DNA from: an uncultured Collinsella sp.
GTDB taxonomy: Bacteria; Actinomycetota; Coriobacteriia; Coriobacteriales; Coriobacteriaceae
Assembly: GCA_900543275.1 (NCBI GenBank)
Contig: UQQL01000074.1
Location: 1 to 8,971 of the forward strand
Length of the DNA stretch: 8,971 nucleotides
Reading direction: 5' to 3'
Each line of letters opens with the position of its first letter. Within the stretch, counting starts at the first letter, position 1. The notes beneath the pieces are model-generated. The model worked only from the letters and a program-made list of their open reading frames with translations. It was not told the DNA's origin and ran no database searches. Made by a program: the position numbers and the translations under genes. Shown here piece by piece: positions 1-6,219 of this stretch.

Positions 1-45
1 GATTACTACGCGTCTCGTGGGCTCGGAGATGTGTATAAGAGACAG
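1..45 (+). other. Illumina Nextera adapter contamination
   Basis: This is synthetic sequence left at the contig end. Positions 27-45 are the Tn5 mosaic end AGATGTGTATAAGAGACAG, and 12-26 (GTCTCGTGGGCTCGG) complete the Nextera read-2 adapter. Positions 4-11 (TACTACGC) sit where the i7 index belongs and match what I recall as index N719 in adapter orientation. Positions 1-3 (GAT) fit the end of the P7 oligo. Genomic sequence starts at 46. Any reading frame running through this segment is an artefact. Confidence 0.97.
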
Positions 46-91
46 CCTTATATATTTGCCCTCCCCGGGGCTCCTCGCCAGTCCCCCTCAG
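46..91. other. Truncated 3' flank of the UPF0210 gene
   Basis: This short genomic stretch lies between the adapter and the stop codon of the minus-strand UPF0210 gene. On the minus strand it has a G-rich run, a CCCCGGGG core (65-72) and then an AT-rich tail. That could be part of a terminator, but the pairing is ambiguous and the contig stops here, so no terminator is called. Confidence 0.5.
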
Positions 92-1456
92 CTAGTTCTT
101 CAGCGAGTTCAGCGGCGCCGGGAAGCGTCCACCGCGATGGGCAAGCACGGTGCCGGCGTTGGGGTTCACCGGCATGATGGGCGCACGGCCGAACAGGCCG
201 CCGTACTCGACGCAGTCACCCACGCCCTTGCCGATGGCAGGAATCACGCGGACGGCCGTGGTCTTGTTGTTGATGACGCCGATGGCCATCTCGTCGGCGA
301 TGATGCCGGCGATGGTCTCGACCGGGGTGTCGCCGGGGATGGCGATCATGTCCAGGCCAACGGAGCACACGCAGGTCATGGCCTCGAGCTTCTCGAGCGA
401 AAGCGCACCGGCCTCGACGGCGGCGATCATGCCGGCGTCCTCGGACACGGGGATAAAGGCGCCGGAAAGACCGCCCACGCTGGAGCTGGCCATGACGCCG
501 CCCTTCTTGACGGCATCGTTGAGCATGGCGAGCGCGCAGGTCGTGCCCGGGCCACCGCAGGTGCCCACGCCGATGATCTCGAGGATGCGCGCGACGGAGT
601 CGCCGATGGCAGGCGTGGGAGCCAGCGACAGGTCGACAATGCCCTTCTCGACACCCAGACGATGGGCGGCCTCGCGGCTCATGAGCTCGCCGGCACGGGT
701 GATCTTAAAGGCGGTCTGCTTAATCTTTTCGGCGACTTCCATCATCGAGGCGGAATCGGGCAGCGTCTCCAGGGCTGCGGCCATAACGCCGGGGCCCGAG
801 ACGCCTACGTTGATGACGGCGTCGGCCTCGCCACCGCCGTGGACGGCGCCCGCCATAAACGGGGAGTCCTCGACCATGTTGGCAAAGCAGACAAACTTGG
901 AAGCGCCGACGGAATCCTGGTCGGCCGTGAGTTTAGCGGCATCGATGATAGTCTGGGCGGCCATGAGCACGGCATCCATGTTGATACCGGCGCGCAGGCT
1001 GGCGACGTTGACGCTGGAGCAGACGCGGCTCGTGGTGGCGAGCGCCTGGGGGATGGACTGGATAACGCGGCGATCGGCGTCGCCGATGCCCTTCTGGACG
1101 AGTGCGGAGAAGCCGCCCAGGTAATCGATGCCGAGTGTCTCGGCCGCGCGGTCGAGGGCGTGCGCGATGGGGGTGAGGTCCTCATCCTTGCAGCACGCGG
1201 CGATCTGCGCCACCGGGGTGACGGAAACGCGCTTGTTGACGATGGGGATACCGTACTCGCGCTCGAGGTTCTCGGCGGTCTCGACCAGATGCTCAGCCGT
1301 GTGCGTCACGTGGTCGTAGATCTTCGTGCACATGCGGTCGAGGTTCTCGTCGCCGCAACCCATGAGCGAAACACCCATGGTGATGGTCCTGATGTCGAGG
1401 TTCTGCTCCTCAACCATGCCGCGGGTTTCCGCGATTTCTGCAGGCGTGATCGCCAT
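92..1456 (-). CDS. UPF0210 / PFL-family protein, function unknown
   Basis: This 454-aa protein belongs to the UPF0210 (DUF711) family, which has a fold related to pyruvate formate-lyase but no established reaction. The full family length is present. The N-terminus has the typical VEEQNLDIRTITMGVSLMGC stretch (residues 15-34). The centre has GGGEADAVINVGVSGPG (207-223). A Cys/Gly-rich segment follows (GTCGGPGTTC, 298-307), then SSSVGGLSGAFIPVSEDAGM (324-343). The C-terminus carries the characteristic GGLFGRAPIMPV (419-430) and RGGRFPAPLNSLKN ending. I chose the ATG at 1456 over an in-frame ATG at 1513 because AGGAG (1468-1464) lies 7 nt before it and the family N-terminus aligns there; the earlier start would lie inside the preceding hairpin. 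In many Firmicutes this gene follows a small ACT-domain gene (UPF0237). None is adjacent here; the upstream neighbour is metH, beyond a hairpin. Family assignment is firm; function is not known. Confidence 0.93.
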   Translation of the reverse strand: MAITPAEIAETRGMVEEQNLDIRTITMGVSLMGCGDENLDRMCTKIYDHVTHTAEHLVETAENLEREYGIPIVNKRVSVTPVAQIAACCKDEDLTPIAHALDRAAETLGIDYLGGFSALVQKGIGDADRRVIQSIPQALATTSRVCSSVNVASLRAGINMDAVLMAAQTIIDAAKLTADQDSVGASKFVCFANMVEDSPFMAGAVHGGGEADAVINVGVSGPGVMAAALETLPDSASMMEVAEKIKQTAFKITRAGELMSREAAHRLGVEKGIVDLSLAPTPAIGDSVARILEIIGVGTCGGPGTTCALAMLNDAVKKGGVMASSSVGGLSGAFIPVSEDAGMIAAVEAGALSLEKLEAMTCVCSVGLDMIAIPGDTPVETIAGIIADEMAIGVINNKTTAVRVIPAIGKGVGDCVEYGGLFGRAPIMPVNPNAGTVLAHRGGRFPAPLNSLKN

Positions 1457-1501
1457 CCTTGCGCTCCTATCTGCCAAAACGAGCATAGTCTTATCTATTC
1501 T

Positions 1502-1541
1502 AACGTGCCGCACGTGCCAAGTGGCGCGTGCGGCACGTTTT
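1502..1541 (+). terminator. Strong 17-bp hairpin between metH and the UPF0210 gene
   Basis: Arms 1502-1518 and 1523-1539 pair over 17 bp with a single G-T wobble and an AAGT loop. On the plus strand it ends in TTTT (1538-1541), as an intrinsic terminator should. Both flanking genes are on the minus strand, where the hairpin is followed only by the weak T-tract TTAGAAT. It most likely ends the met operon transcript, possibly as a bidirectional or U-poor terminator. The hairpin is certain; its direction of action is inferred. Confidence 0.75.
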
Positions 1542-1564
1542 AGTGCTCGGTTGTTTCCGTTGTG

Positions 1565-4123
1565 TTACTGCCCAAAGACCTCTTCGGCAATGCGCGCGCT
1601 TTCGGCGGCATCCTTGGCGTAGTAGTCCGCGCCGATCTGCTTGGCGTATTCGGGGGTGAGCACGGCGCCGCCTACGATAATCTTGACGCCCGGAACCTCG
1701 GCATGGAGCAGCTTGATGGTCTCCTCCATGGCGACGACGGTGGTGGTCATAAGCGCCGAGAGGCCGACGAGTTTGATATCGCGCTCCTTGACGGTCTTGA
1801 GTACCTCCTGCGGATCGACATCGCGGCCCAGGTCAAAGACGGTGTAGCCGTAGTTGTCGAGCAGCATTTTGACGATGTTCTTGCCAATATCGTGGATGTC
1901 GCCCTTGACGGTGGCCACGCAGATCTTGCCCTTGTCGGCGATCTCGCCGGCGGGCATCAGGCGCTTGATGGTGTCGAAGCCCACGCGTGCGGCTTCGGCC
2001 GAGGCCATGAGCTGCGGCAAGAAGAACTTTCCCTGGTCAAAGAGGACGCCAACCTCGTCGAGAGCGGGGATAAAGTGATTGTTGATGAGGTCCATAGCGT
2101 CGTGGTCTGTCAGCAGACGCTCGGTCTCGGCAGCGATCTCGCCTTTGCGGCCCGAGACGACCATTCGACGAATCGGGTCGTCGTTGCCGTCAGTGCCGGC
2201 GGTGCCAGCAGCAGGCGCGGCATCACTCGATGCGGCCTGAGCCGCTGCCGGGTTGGCGGCGATCTTGTACGGATCGGTCCAGCCGGCATAGCGCTCGATG
2301 TATCCGGTCGAGCCCTCGTCCTCAACGCTCAGGACGCGATAGCTGTAGACGGTGTCCATAAAGCGCTTGGAGCCCGGGTTCATGATGGGGGCGTCCAGAC
2401 CTGCACCAAAGGCGGCGGCCAAAAAGACCGAGCCCAGCAGCGGGCGAGCGGGCAGGCCAAAGCTGATGTTCGACACGCCGAGCGCGCATTTGACGCCCAG
2501 GCGCTCCTTGCACAGGGACATGGCGCGCAGGATCTGCTCGGCCTGGCGCTGGTTGGTCGAGGCGGTCATGACCAGGCAGTCGATGAGGATGCGGTCCGGG
2601 CCGATGCCGTAGCGGGCGGCCTCGGCCACGATGCGCTCGGCGATGGCGAAGCGGGCCTCGGCGGTATCGGGGATGCCGCCTTCGTCGAGCGTAAGGCCGA
2701 CGACGTTGGTGCCGTAGTGGGCAACCAGCGGAAAGATCTCATCCATGATCTGCTGTTTGCCGTTGACGGAGTTGATGATGGGCTTGCCGGCATAGCGGCG
2801 TACGGCGGCCTCGACGGCGGCGGGATCGGTGGAGTCGATCTGCAGCGGCAACAGCGTGGAGCCTTGGAGCTGCTCGGTGGCCTGTTGGATAATCTTGACC
2901 TCGTCGATCTCGGGCAGGCCCACGTTGACGTCCAGGATGTCGGCGCCCTGCTCCTGCTGGCTGATGCCCTGGCTCACCACGTAGTCCAGATCGCCGTCGC
3001 GCAGGGCCTGCTGCAGGCGTTTTTTACCGGTGGGGTTGATGCGCTCGCCGATGACGGCAATCTTGTGGCCGTCGCTGGGAAGGTCCACGACCGTTTGGGC
3101 GCTCGTGACCGACATGCTGGGCTTGCGGCGGCGCGTGCTGGGCGTGTGGTTATCGATAAGCGTGCGCAAAGCGGCCATGTGCGCCGGCGTGGTGCCGCAG
3201 CAGCCGCCCACGACGCTCACGCCGTCCTCAATCATGCCAGCGACGGCCTCGGCGTATTCGGGTGCCTGGATATCAAAGACGGTGTTTCCGTCATCGTCCA
3301 CGCGGGGCAGTCCCGCATTGGCCTGCACCATAACGGGCTTGTCCGTAACGGTGAGCATACGCGCGGCGAGTCCTCGGAGCTCGGCCGGGCCCTGGCTGCA
3401 GTTGATGCCCAAAACGTCGGCGCCGATGGCGTCGAGGGTGATGGCGGCGACCTCGGGGCTCGTGCCCAAGAAGGTGCGTCCGTCTTCCTCAAAGGTCATG
3501 GTGGCAAAGACGGGCAGGTCGGAGTTCTCGCGGCAGGCGAGGACGGCCGCCTTGATCTCGGCAAGGTCGGTCATAGTCTCGATAATAAAGAGGTCCACAC
3601 CCGCGGCGACGCCGGCGCGCACTTCCTCGGCAAAGAGGTCGTAGGCCTCGTCGAAGCTCAGGGTACCCAGGGGGCGCAGCAGCGCGCCGATGGGGCCGAT
3701 GTCGCCGGCGACGTAGTGGGCACCGGCCGCGCGAGCGCAAGAGACTGCGGCGGCAAAGACATCTGCCACGGTGGCGGCGCCATCGAGCTTGTGCGCGTTG
3801 GCGCCAAAGGTGTTGGCGGTGATCACGTCGCACCCGGCCTCGACGTACTGACGTTGGATGTCGGTGATGACCTGGGGCTCCTCAAAGTTGAGCAGCTCGG
3901 GCAGGGCTCCGGCCTTCATGCCGGCCGCCTGCAGCATGGTGCCCATGCCGCCGTCGAACAGCAGGTGTCCCGTGCCCTCGATGGCGGCGCGCAGACGATC
4001 GTTCTTAATGCGAAGGTCGTCGATTGTGCGCGTCTTGTATGCAGCGCCTTTGCGGCGTGCGGCATCAACAGGCGCCGCCAGCGCGGCACCGTCCAGATCA
4101 TGAGTGATAAGCGGAGTAAACAT
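1565..4123 (-). CDS. metH: Cobalamin-dependent methionine synthase, short form without activation domain
   Basis: Cytoplasmic MetH transfers the methyl group of 5-methyl-tetrahydrofolate through cobalamin to homocysteine. The 852 residues contain, in order: a ~50-residue N-terminal extension; the homocysteine-binding barrel (~53-325) with FDGGMGTML and zinc ligands Cys242 (INCSQGP), Cys308 and Cys309 (GGCCGTTP); the pterin-binding barrel (~353-620) opened by IGERINPTGKKRL; an Ala-rich linker (~622-648); a helical cap (~650-728); and the B12-binding domain (~730-852). That last domain has the base-off motif GDIHDIGKN, with His744 as the cobalt ligand, plus GLSAL and GGAVLT. The protein stops there. 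The C-terminal AdoMet-binding activation domain found in the ~1200-residue E. coli type is absent, and the preceding gene supplies it. The start at 4123 has AGGAG (4134-4130) 6 nt upstream. That site overlaps the stop codon of the preceding gene, only 9 bp away, which indicates one operon and possible translational coupling. Confidence 0.97.
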   Translation of the reverse strand: MFTPLITHDLDGAALAAPVDAARRKGAAYKTRTIDDLRIKNDRLRAAIEGTGHLLFDGGMGTMLQAAGMKAGALPELLNFEEPQVITDIQRQYVEAGCDVITANTFGANAHKLDGAATVADVFAAAVSCARAAGAHYVAGDIGPIGALLRPLGTLSFDEAYDLFAEEVRAGVAAGVDLFIIETMTDLAEIKAAVLACRENSDLPVFATMTFEEDGRTFLGTSPEVAAITLDAIGADVLGINCSQGPAELRGLAARMLTVTDKPVMVQANAGLPRVDDDGNTVFDIQAPEYAEAVAGMIEDGVSVVGGCCGTTPAHMAALRTLIDNHTPSTRRRKPSMSVTSAQTVVDLPSDGHKIAVIGERINPTGKKRLQQALRDGDLDYVVSQGISQQEQGADILDVNVGLPEIDEVKIIQQATEQLQGSTLLPLQIDSTDPAAVEAAVRRYAGKPIINSVNGKQQIMDEIFPLVAHYGTNVVGLTLDEGGIPDTAEARFAIAERIVAEAARYGIGPDRILIDCLVMTASTNQRQAEQILRAMSLCKERLGVKCALGVSNISFGLPARPLLGSVFLAAAFGAGLDAPIMNPGSKRFMDTVYSYRVLSVEDEGSTGYIERYAGWTDPYKIAANPAAAQAASSDAAPAAGTAGTDGNDDPIRRMVVSGRKGEIAAETERLLTDHDAMDLINNHFIPALDEVGVLFDQGKFFLPQLMASAEAARVGFDTIKRLMPAGEIADKGKICVATVKGDIHDIGKNIVKMLLDNYGYTVFDLGRDVDPQEVLKTVKERDIKLVGLSALMTTTVVAMEETIKLLHAEVPGVKIIVGGAVLTPEYAKQIGADYYAKDAAESARIAEEVFGQ

Positions 4124-4132
4124 CGATGGCTC

Positions 4133-4921
4133 CTAATGGCTGGAATAGCAGGTGGTGTGGGCGGCGCGGAAGCGGCAGTGCTCACGCATGCGGCAGATAT
4201 TGCAGGTGGGGCGGCTCTGGGCGTCGTGGACTTCGCCGTCAAACAGACCAATCACCGCGGTCACGCTCTTGGTGGGCATGAGCAGGCTGGTCGGCGTGAC
4301 GGTAAGCCCGATGAGCCGCGTGGCGTTGAGCGCATTCACGATTGAGCGCTGGGCCGTAAGCGGGCAGTCGCCATAGCCGGGACTGAAGCGCCAGTTACCG
4401 GCGAGTCCGTGTGCGGCGGCCGCAGCCTTGACCTGCTGGTCCATCTGCTCGACGGCGGCTTCTACATAGGCAGAGCATGCGGCGTCGAGCACGGCTCCCT
4501 CCAGGGGCTGTTGGGCTCCCGTGGTACGCAGGCGACGCTCGGCGTCCATGCCGAGGGTGCATGCCATGAGCGCGGCAAAGCGGGCGTCTTTGAGATGTCG
4601 ATAGATGTCGCGACCGCGCAGCTCAACGTTGGTGCCAACCAGACGGATGCAAGGCTCTCCTTGCTCGTCCACGCCCGTGGCATCGACGGTAAACACGCGC
4701 CGCACGCCGCGGGGCTCAATGTCCAGCTCAAGGCGCTCGACCACAAGCTCAATACGTCGTGACAGCTCGGGCTCAATCTGCTGGCCGCCGTAACCCAGAT
4801 ACCGCAGCATCTCGGCACGGTCGACACGGGGATGGTGCGCAGCATCGACACGGTAAAGCGCCGGCGACGCAAGGTCGGCCGGCACTTCGACAGCGGTTGT
4901 ATCGATGTGCGGTTTTTCCAT
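4133..4921 (-). CDS. Stand-alone methionine synthase activation-domain protein (TM0269-like)
   Basis: This 262-aa protein resembles the C-terminal activation domain of MetH, encoded as a separate gene as in Thermotoga maritima (TM0269). It is expected to bind AdoMet and help return oxidised cob(II)alamin on MetH to the methylated form. Supporting motifs are MLRYLGYGGQQIEPEL near the N-terminus (38-53) and RFSPGYGDCPL (178-188), the counterpart of the RxxPGYxxCPxH AdoMet-binding motif of E. coli MetH. The TPTSLLMPTKSVTAVIGL segment (209-226) matches the end of the activation domain. The C-terminus adds a Cys cluster (C240-x2-C243-x5-C249, plus Cys258) that could bind a metal or Fe-S cluster. 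The ATG at 4921-4919 overlaps the metF stop by one base (TAATG), and metH starts 9 bp after this gene ends. Position between metF and a MetH lacking this domain strongly supports the role. Confidence 0.88.
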   Translation of the reverse strand: MEKPHIDTTAVEVPADLASPALYRVDAAHHPRVDRAEMLRYLGYGGQQIEPELSRRIELVVERLELDIEPRGVRRVFTVDATGVDEQGEPCIRLVGTNVELRGRDIYRHLKDARFAALMACTLGMDAERRLRTTGAQQPLEGAVLDAACSAYVEAAVEQMDQQVKAAAAAHGLAGNWRFSPGYGDCPLTAQRSIVNALNATRLIGLTVTPTSLLMPTKSVTAVIGLFDGEVHDAQSRPTCNICRMREHCRFRAAHTTCYSSH

Positions 4922-5793
4922 TACCCCAGGCGCTCCATAATGGTTGCGGCGATTGCAGGACGATTCATAGTGTACAGGTGCAGACCGTCGGCGCCGTGCT
5001 CCTTAAGGTCGCAAAGCTGACGGGCGGCATAATCTACACCGGCTGCCTGCAGGCTCTCGGGGTCGTTCTCGTACTTGGCGAGAATCTTGATGACGGGGGA
5101 GGGCAGCGACGCGCCGCACATAAAGACCATGCGGCTGATCTGCGACTTGCCCATAAACGGCATGATGCCCGCGGTAATGGGCACGGTGATACCTGCCTTG
5201 TTGGCAAGCTCGCGGAAACGGTAGAAGCACTCGTTGTCAAAGAAGAGCTGCGTCACAAAGAAGCTCGCGCCGGCGTCCTGTTTTTGCTTGAGGTATTCGA
5301 CCGAAGCGTTGAGGTCCTCACAGGCAATGTGGCCCTCGGGGTAGGCCGCGGCGCCCACACAAAAGCCGGCGTCGACAAGCTCGGGGATGAGCTCGCGGGC
5401 GTAGGGGTAGTCCGAGGCGGGCTTGTCATCCTCGGTCGCGCCAGCGGGCAGATCACCGCGCAGGGCCAGGATGTTTTCTACGCCGGCGGAGCGGTATTCG
5501 TCGATCTTGGCGGCGATATCGGCGTGCGAGCGGCCCACGCAGGTGAGGTGCGCCACCGAGGGCGTATTGAATTCGCTCGTAATCATTTGCGCGATGGGGG
5601 CGGTGGTGGCGCCGTTGCCCGAGCCGCCGGCAGAGCAGGTGACCGAGACAAAGCTCGGCGAAAGCTTGCACAGATTGCCTGCCACCTCGCGAGCCGTGTT
5701 GAGGGTAAGCTCGCCCTTGGGCGGGAACATCTCAAACGAAACGGGTGCGGTGCTCTGGGATGCTGCCTGCTTAAAAACCTCGTCGACGCGCAT
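4921..5793 (-). CDS. metF: 5,10-methylenetetrahydrofolate reductase
   Basis: Cytoplasmic MetF reduces 5,10-methylene-tetrahydrofolate to 5-methyl-tetrahydrofolate, the methyl donor used by MetH two genes downstream. The 290-aa length is normal for bacterial MetF. Recognisable elements are SFEMFPPKG (residues 19-27, with the catalytic Glu21 equivalent to E. coli Glu28), VTCSAGGSG (51-59), LRGDLP (111-116, Asp contacting FAD), FFVTQLFFDN (178-187, with the folate-contacting Gln182), AGIMP (208-212) and HLYTMNR near the C-terminus. I chose the ATG at 5793 over an in-frame ATG at 5859: AGGAG (5804-5800) lies 6 nt before it, the family N-terminus begins there, and the extra residues of the longer form would come from the structured leader. 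This is the first gene of the metF / activation protein / metH operon. No NADH partner or MetV-like gene is in the window. Confidence 0.96.
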   Translation of the reverse strand: MRVDEVFKQAASQSTAPVSFEMFPPKGELTLNTAREVAGNLCKLSPSFVSVTCSAGGSGNGATTAPIAQMITSEFNTPSVAHLTCVGRSHADIAAKIDEYRSAGVENILALRGDLPAGATEDDKPASDYPYARELIPELVDAGFCVGAAAYPEGHIACEDLNASVEYLKQKQDAGASFFVTQLFFDNECFYRFRELANKAGITVPITAGIMPFMGKSQISRMVFMCGASLPSPVIKILAKYENDPESLQAAGVDYAARQLCDLKEHGADGLHLYTMNRPAIAATIMERLG

Positions 5794-5814
5794 ATCGTGC
5801 TCCTTTAGATACGT

Positions 5815-5880
5815 AATAGCGTGATGTGTTGTAAGGATTCTACAGCACCACTGTGTCACGGTGGAGTTTCACTCGCTATT
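5815..5880 (-). promoter_or_regulatory. Predicted three-way-junction leader RNA of the metF operon
   Basis: Read on the minus strand, this stretch folds almost completely. P1 closes it: AATAGCG (5880-5874) pairs with CGCTATT (5821-5815), then after an AG bulge TGA (5871-5869) pairs with TCA (5824-5822). P2 is CCAC/GTGG (5864-5861 with 5851-5848, 9-nt loop). P3 is TGCTGTA/TACAACA (5847-5841 with 5833-5827, one mismatch, 7-nt loop) and abuts P2 directly. P1 ends 10 nt before the AGGAG of metF, so folding could control ribosome access. I see no SAM, cobalamin, T-box or THF riboswitch signature. The pairing is visible; a regulatory role is inferred. Confidence 0.45.
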
Positions 5881-5918
5881 CGGGGATACCAATCAAAGAT
5901 GCCTTGCTATCGACATTC

Positions 5919-5927
5919 CCTATAGCA
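5919..5927 (-). promoter_or_regulatory. Possible extended -10 for the metF operon
   Basis: On the minus strand the sequence reads TGCTATAGG, an extended -10-like element that would start transcription near 5912 and include the whole predicted leader RNA. No matching -35 is found at 17 nt. The nearest TTGACC (5938-5933) is only 7 nt away. The same bases also lie in a small inverted repeat (TGCTAT 5905-5910 / ATAGCA 5922-5927). This is a weak candidate. Confidence 0.2.
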
Positions 5928-5932
5928 GAGCG

Positions 5933-6008
5933 GTCAATCTAGGATGGGGCTATAAAGACTGGTATCTGATGCGAAATACCAGTTAATAGAGCCCCATCCC
6001 AAATTGAC
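5933..6008. repeat. 76-bp symmetric palindrome between metF and glnA
   Basis: Three nested inverted-repeat pairs share one centre. They are GTCAAT/ATTGAC (5933-5938, 6003-6008), GGATGGGGCT/AGCCCCATCC (5942-5951, 5990-5999) and ACTGGTAT/ATACCAGT (5958-5965, 5976-5983). The unpaired gaps are equal on both sides (3 and 3, 6 and 6) around a 10-nt loop, so 24 of 33 arm positions pair in strict register, plus a TA/TA pair inside the 6-nt gap. Neither strand has a T-run after it, so it is not an ordinary terminator. It could be a regulator-binding region, a cruciform or RNA hairpin, or a small palindromic repeat. Its outer ends carry outward-facing TTGACC and TTGACT on the two strands. Confidence 0.85.
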
Positions 6009-6219
6009 TACCCTTAAACCATGGGGAGAGGTCTGCAATTTATACAGTTGATTGGCTGTTGAGGGCGGCAACGCCGCCGCGATGCGGTAACCTCATTGAT
6101 TGGTTTCGTGACAGCAACATAACGGTAATGTTGCGGAAACACGACGAGCCTAATCTATGACTCGTTCGTTAGTAATCAACACCGCTTCTCACGCGGTGCC
6201 GATACGAAGGGAGTTCCGT
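6009..6219 (+). promoter_or_regulatory. glnA upstream/leader region with hairpins
   Basis: This is the non-coding stretch before glnA. It contains three hairpins: GGCGGC/GCCGCC (6064-6069, 6073-6078, AAC loop), GCAACAT/ATGTTGC (6114-6120, 6128-6134, 7-nt loop) and CACCGC/GCGGTG (6180-6185, 6193-6198, 7-nt loop). The last one sits 10 nt before the ribosome binding site. The 8-mer TTGATTGG occurs at 6048-6055 and 6096-6103, with an inverted copy at 5889-5896 in the metF-proximal half. A GTAAT-n6-GAAAC sequence (6125-6140) resembles an actinobacterial GlnR half-site pair. No convincing -35/-10 pair was found. An in-frame ATG at 6157 lacks a ribosome binding site. Confidence 0.4.

Noticed and set aside
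17..1543. 508-codon open frame on the plus strand starting in the adapter
   Set aside because: Its start lies in synthetic adapter sequence and the rest is antisense to the UPF0210 gene.
1562..4345. 927-codon open frame on the plus strand
   Set aside because: It lies antisense to metH and part of the activation gene. Open antisense frames are expected opposite GC-rich genes with strong codon bias; it has no ribosome binding site and a low-complexity Gly/Asp/His-rich product with no recognisable motif.
5942..5999. Palindrome as an intrinsic terminator
   Set aside because: Neither strand has a T-run after the stem, and it lies between divergent 5' ends where no transcript needs to end.
5794..6156. 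Known riboswitch (SAM-I/IV, cobalamin, THF) or T-box upstream of metF
   Set aside because: None of their conserved sequence blocks could be recognised on the minus strand; only an unclassified fold was found.
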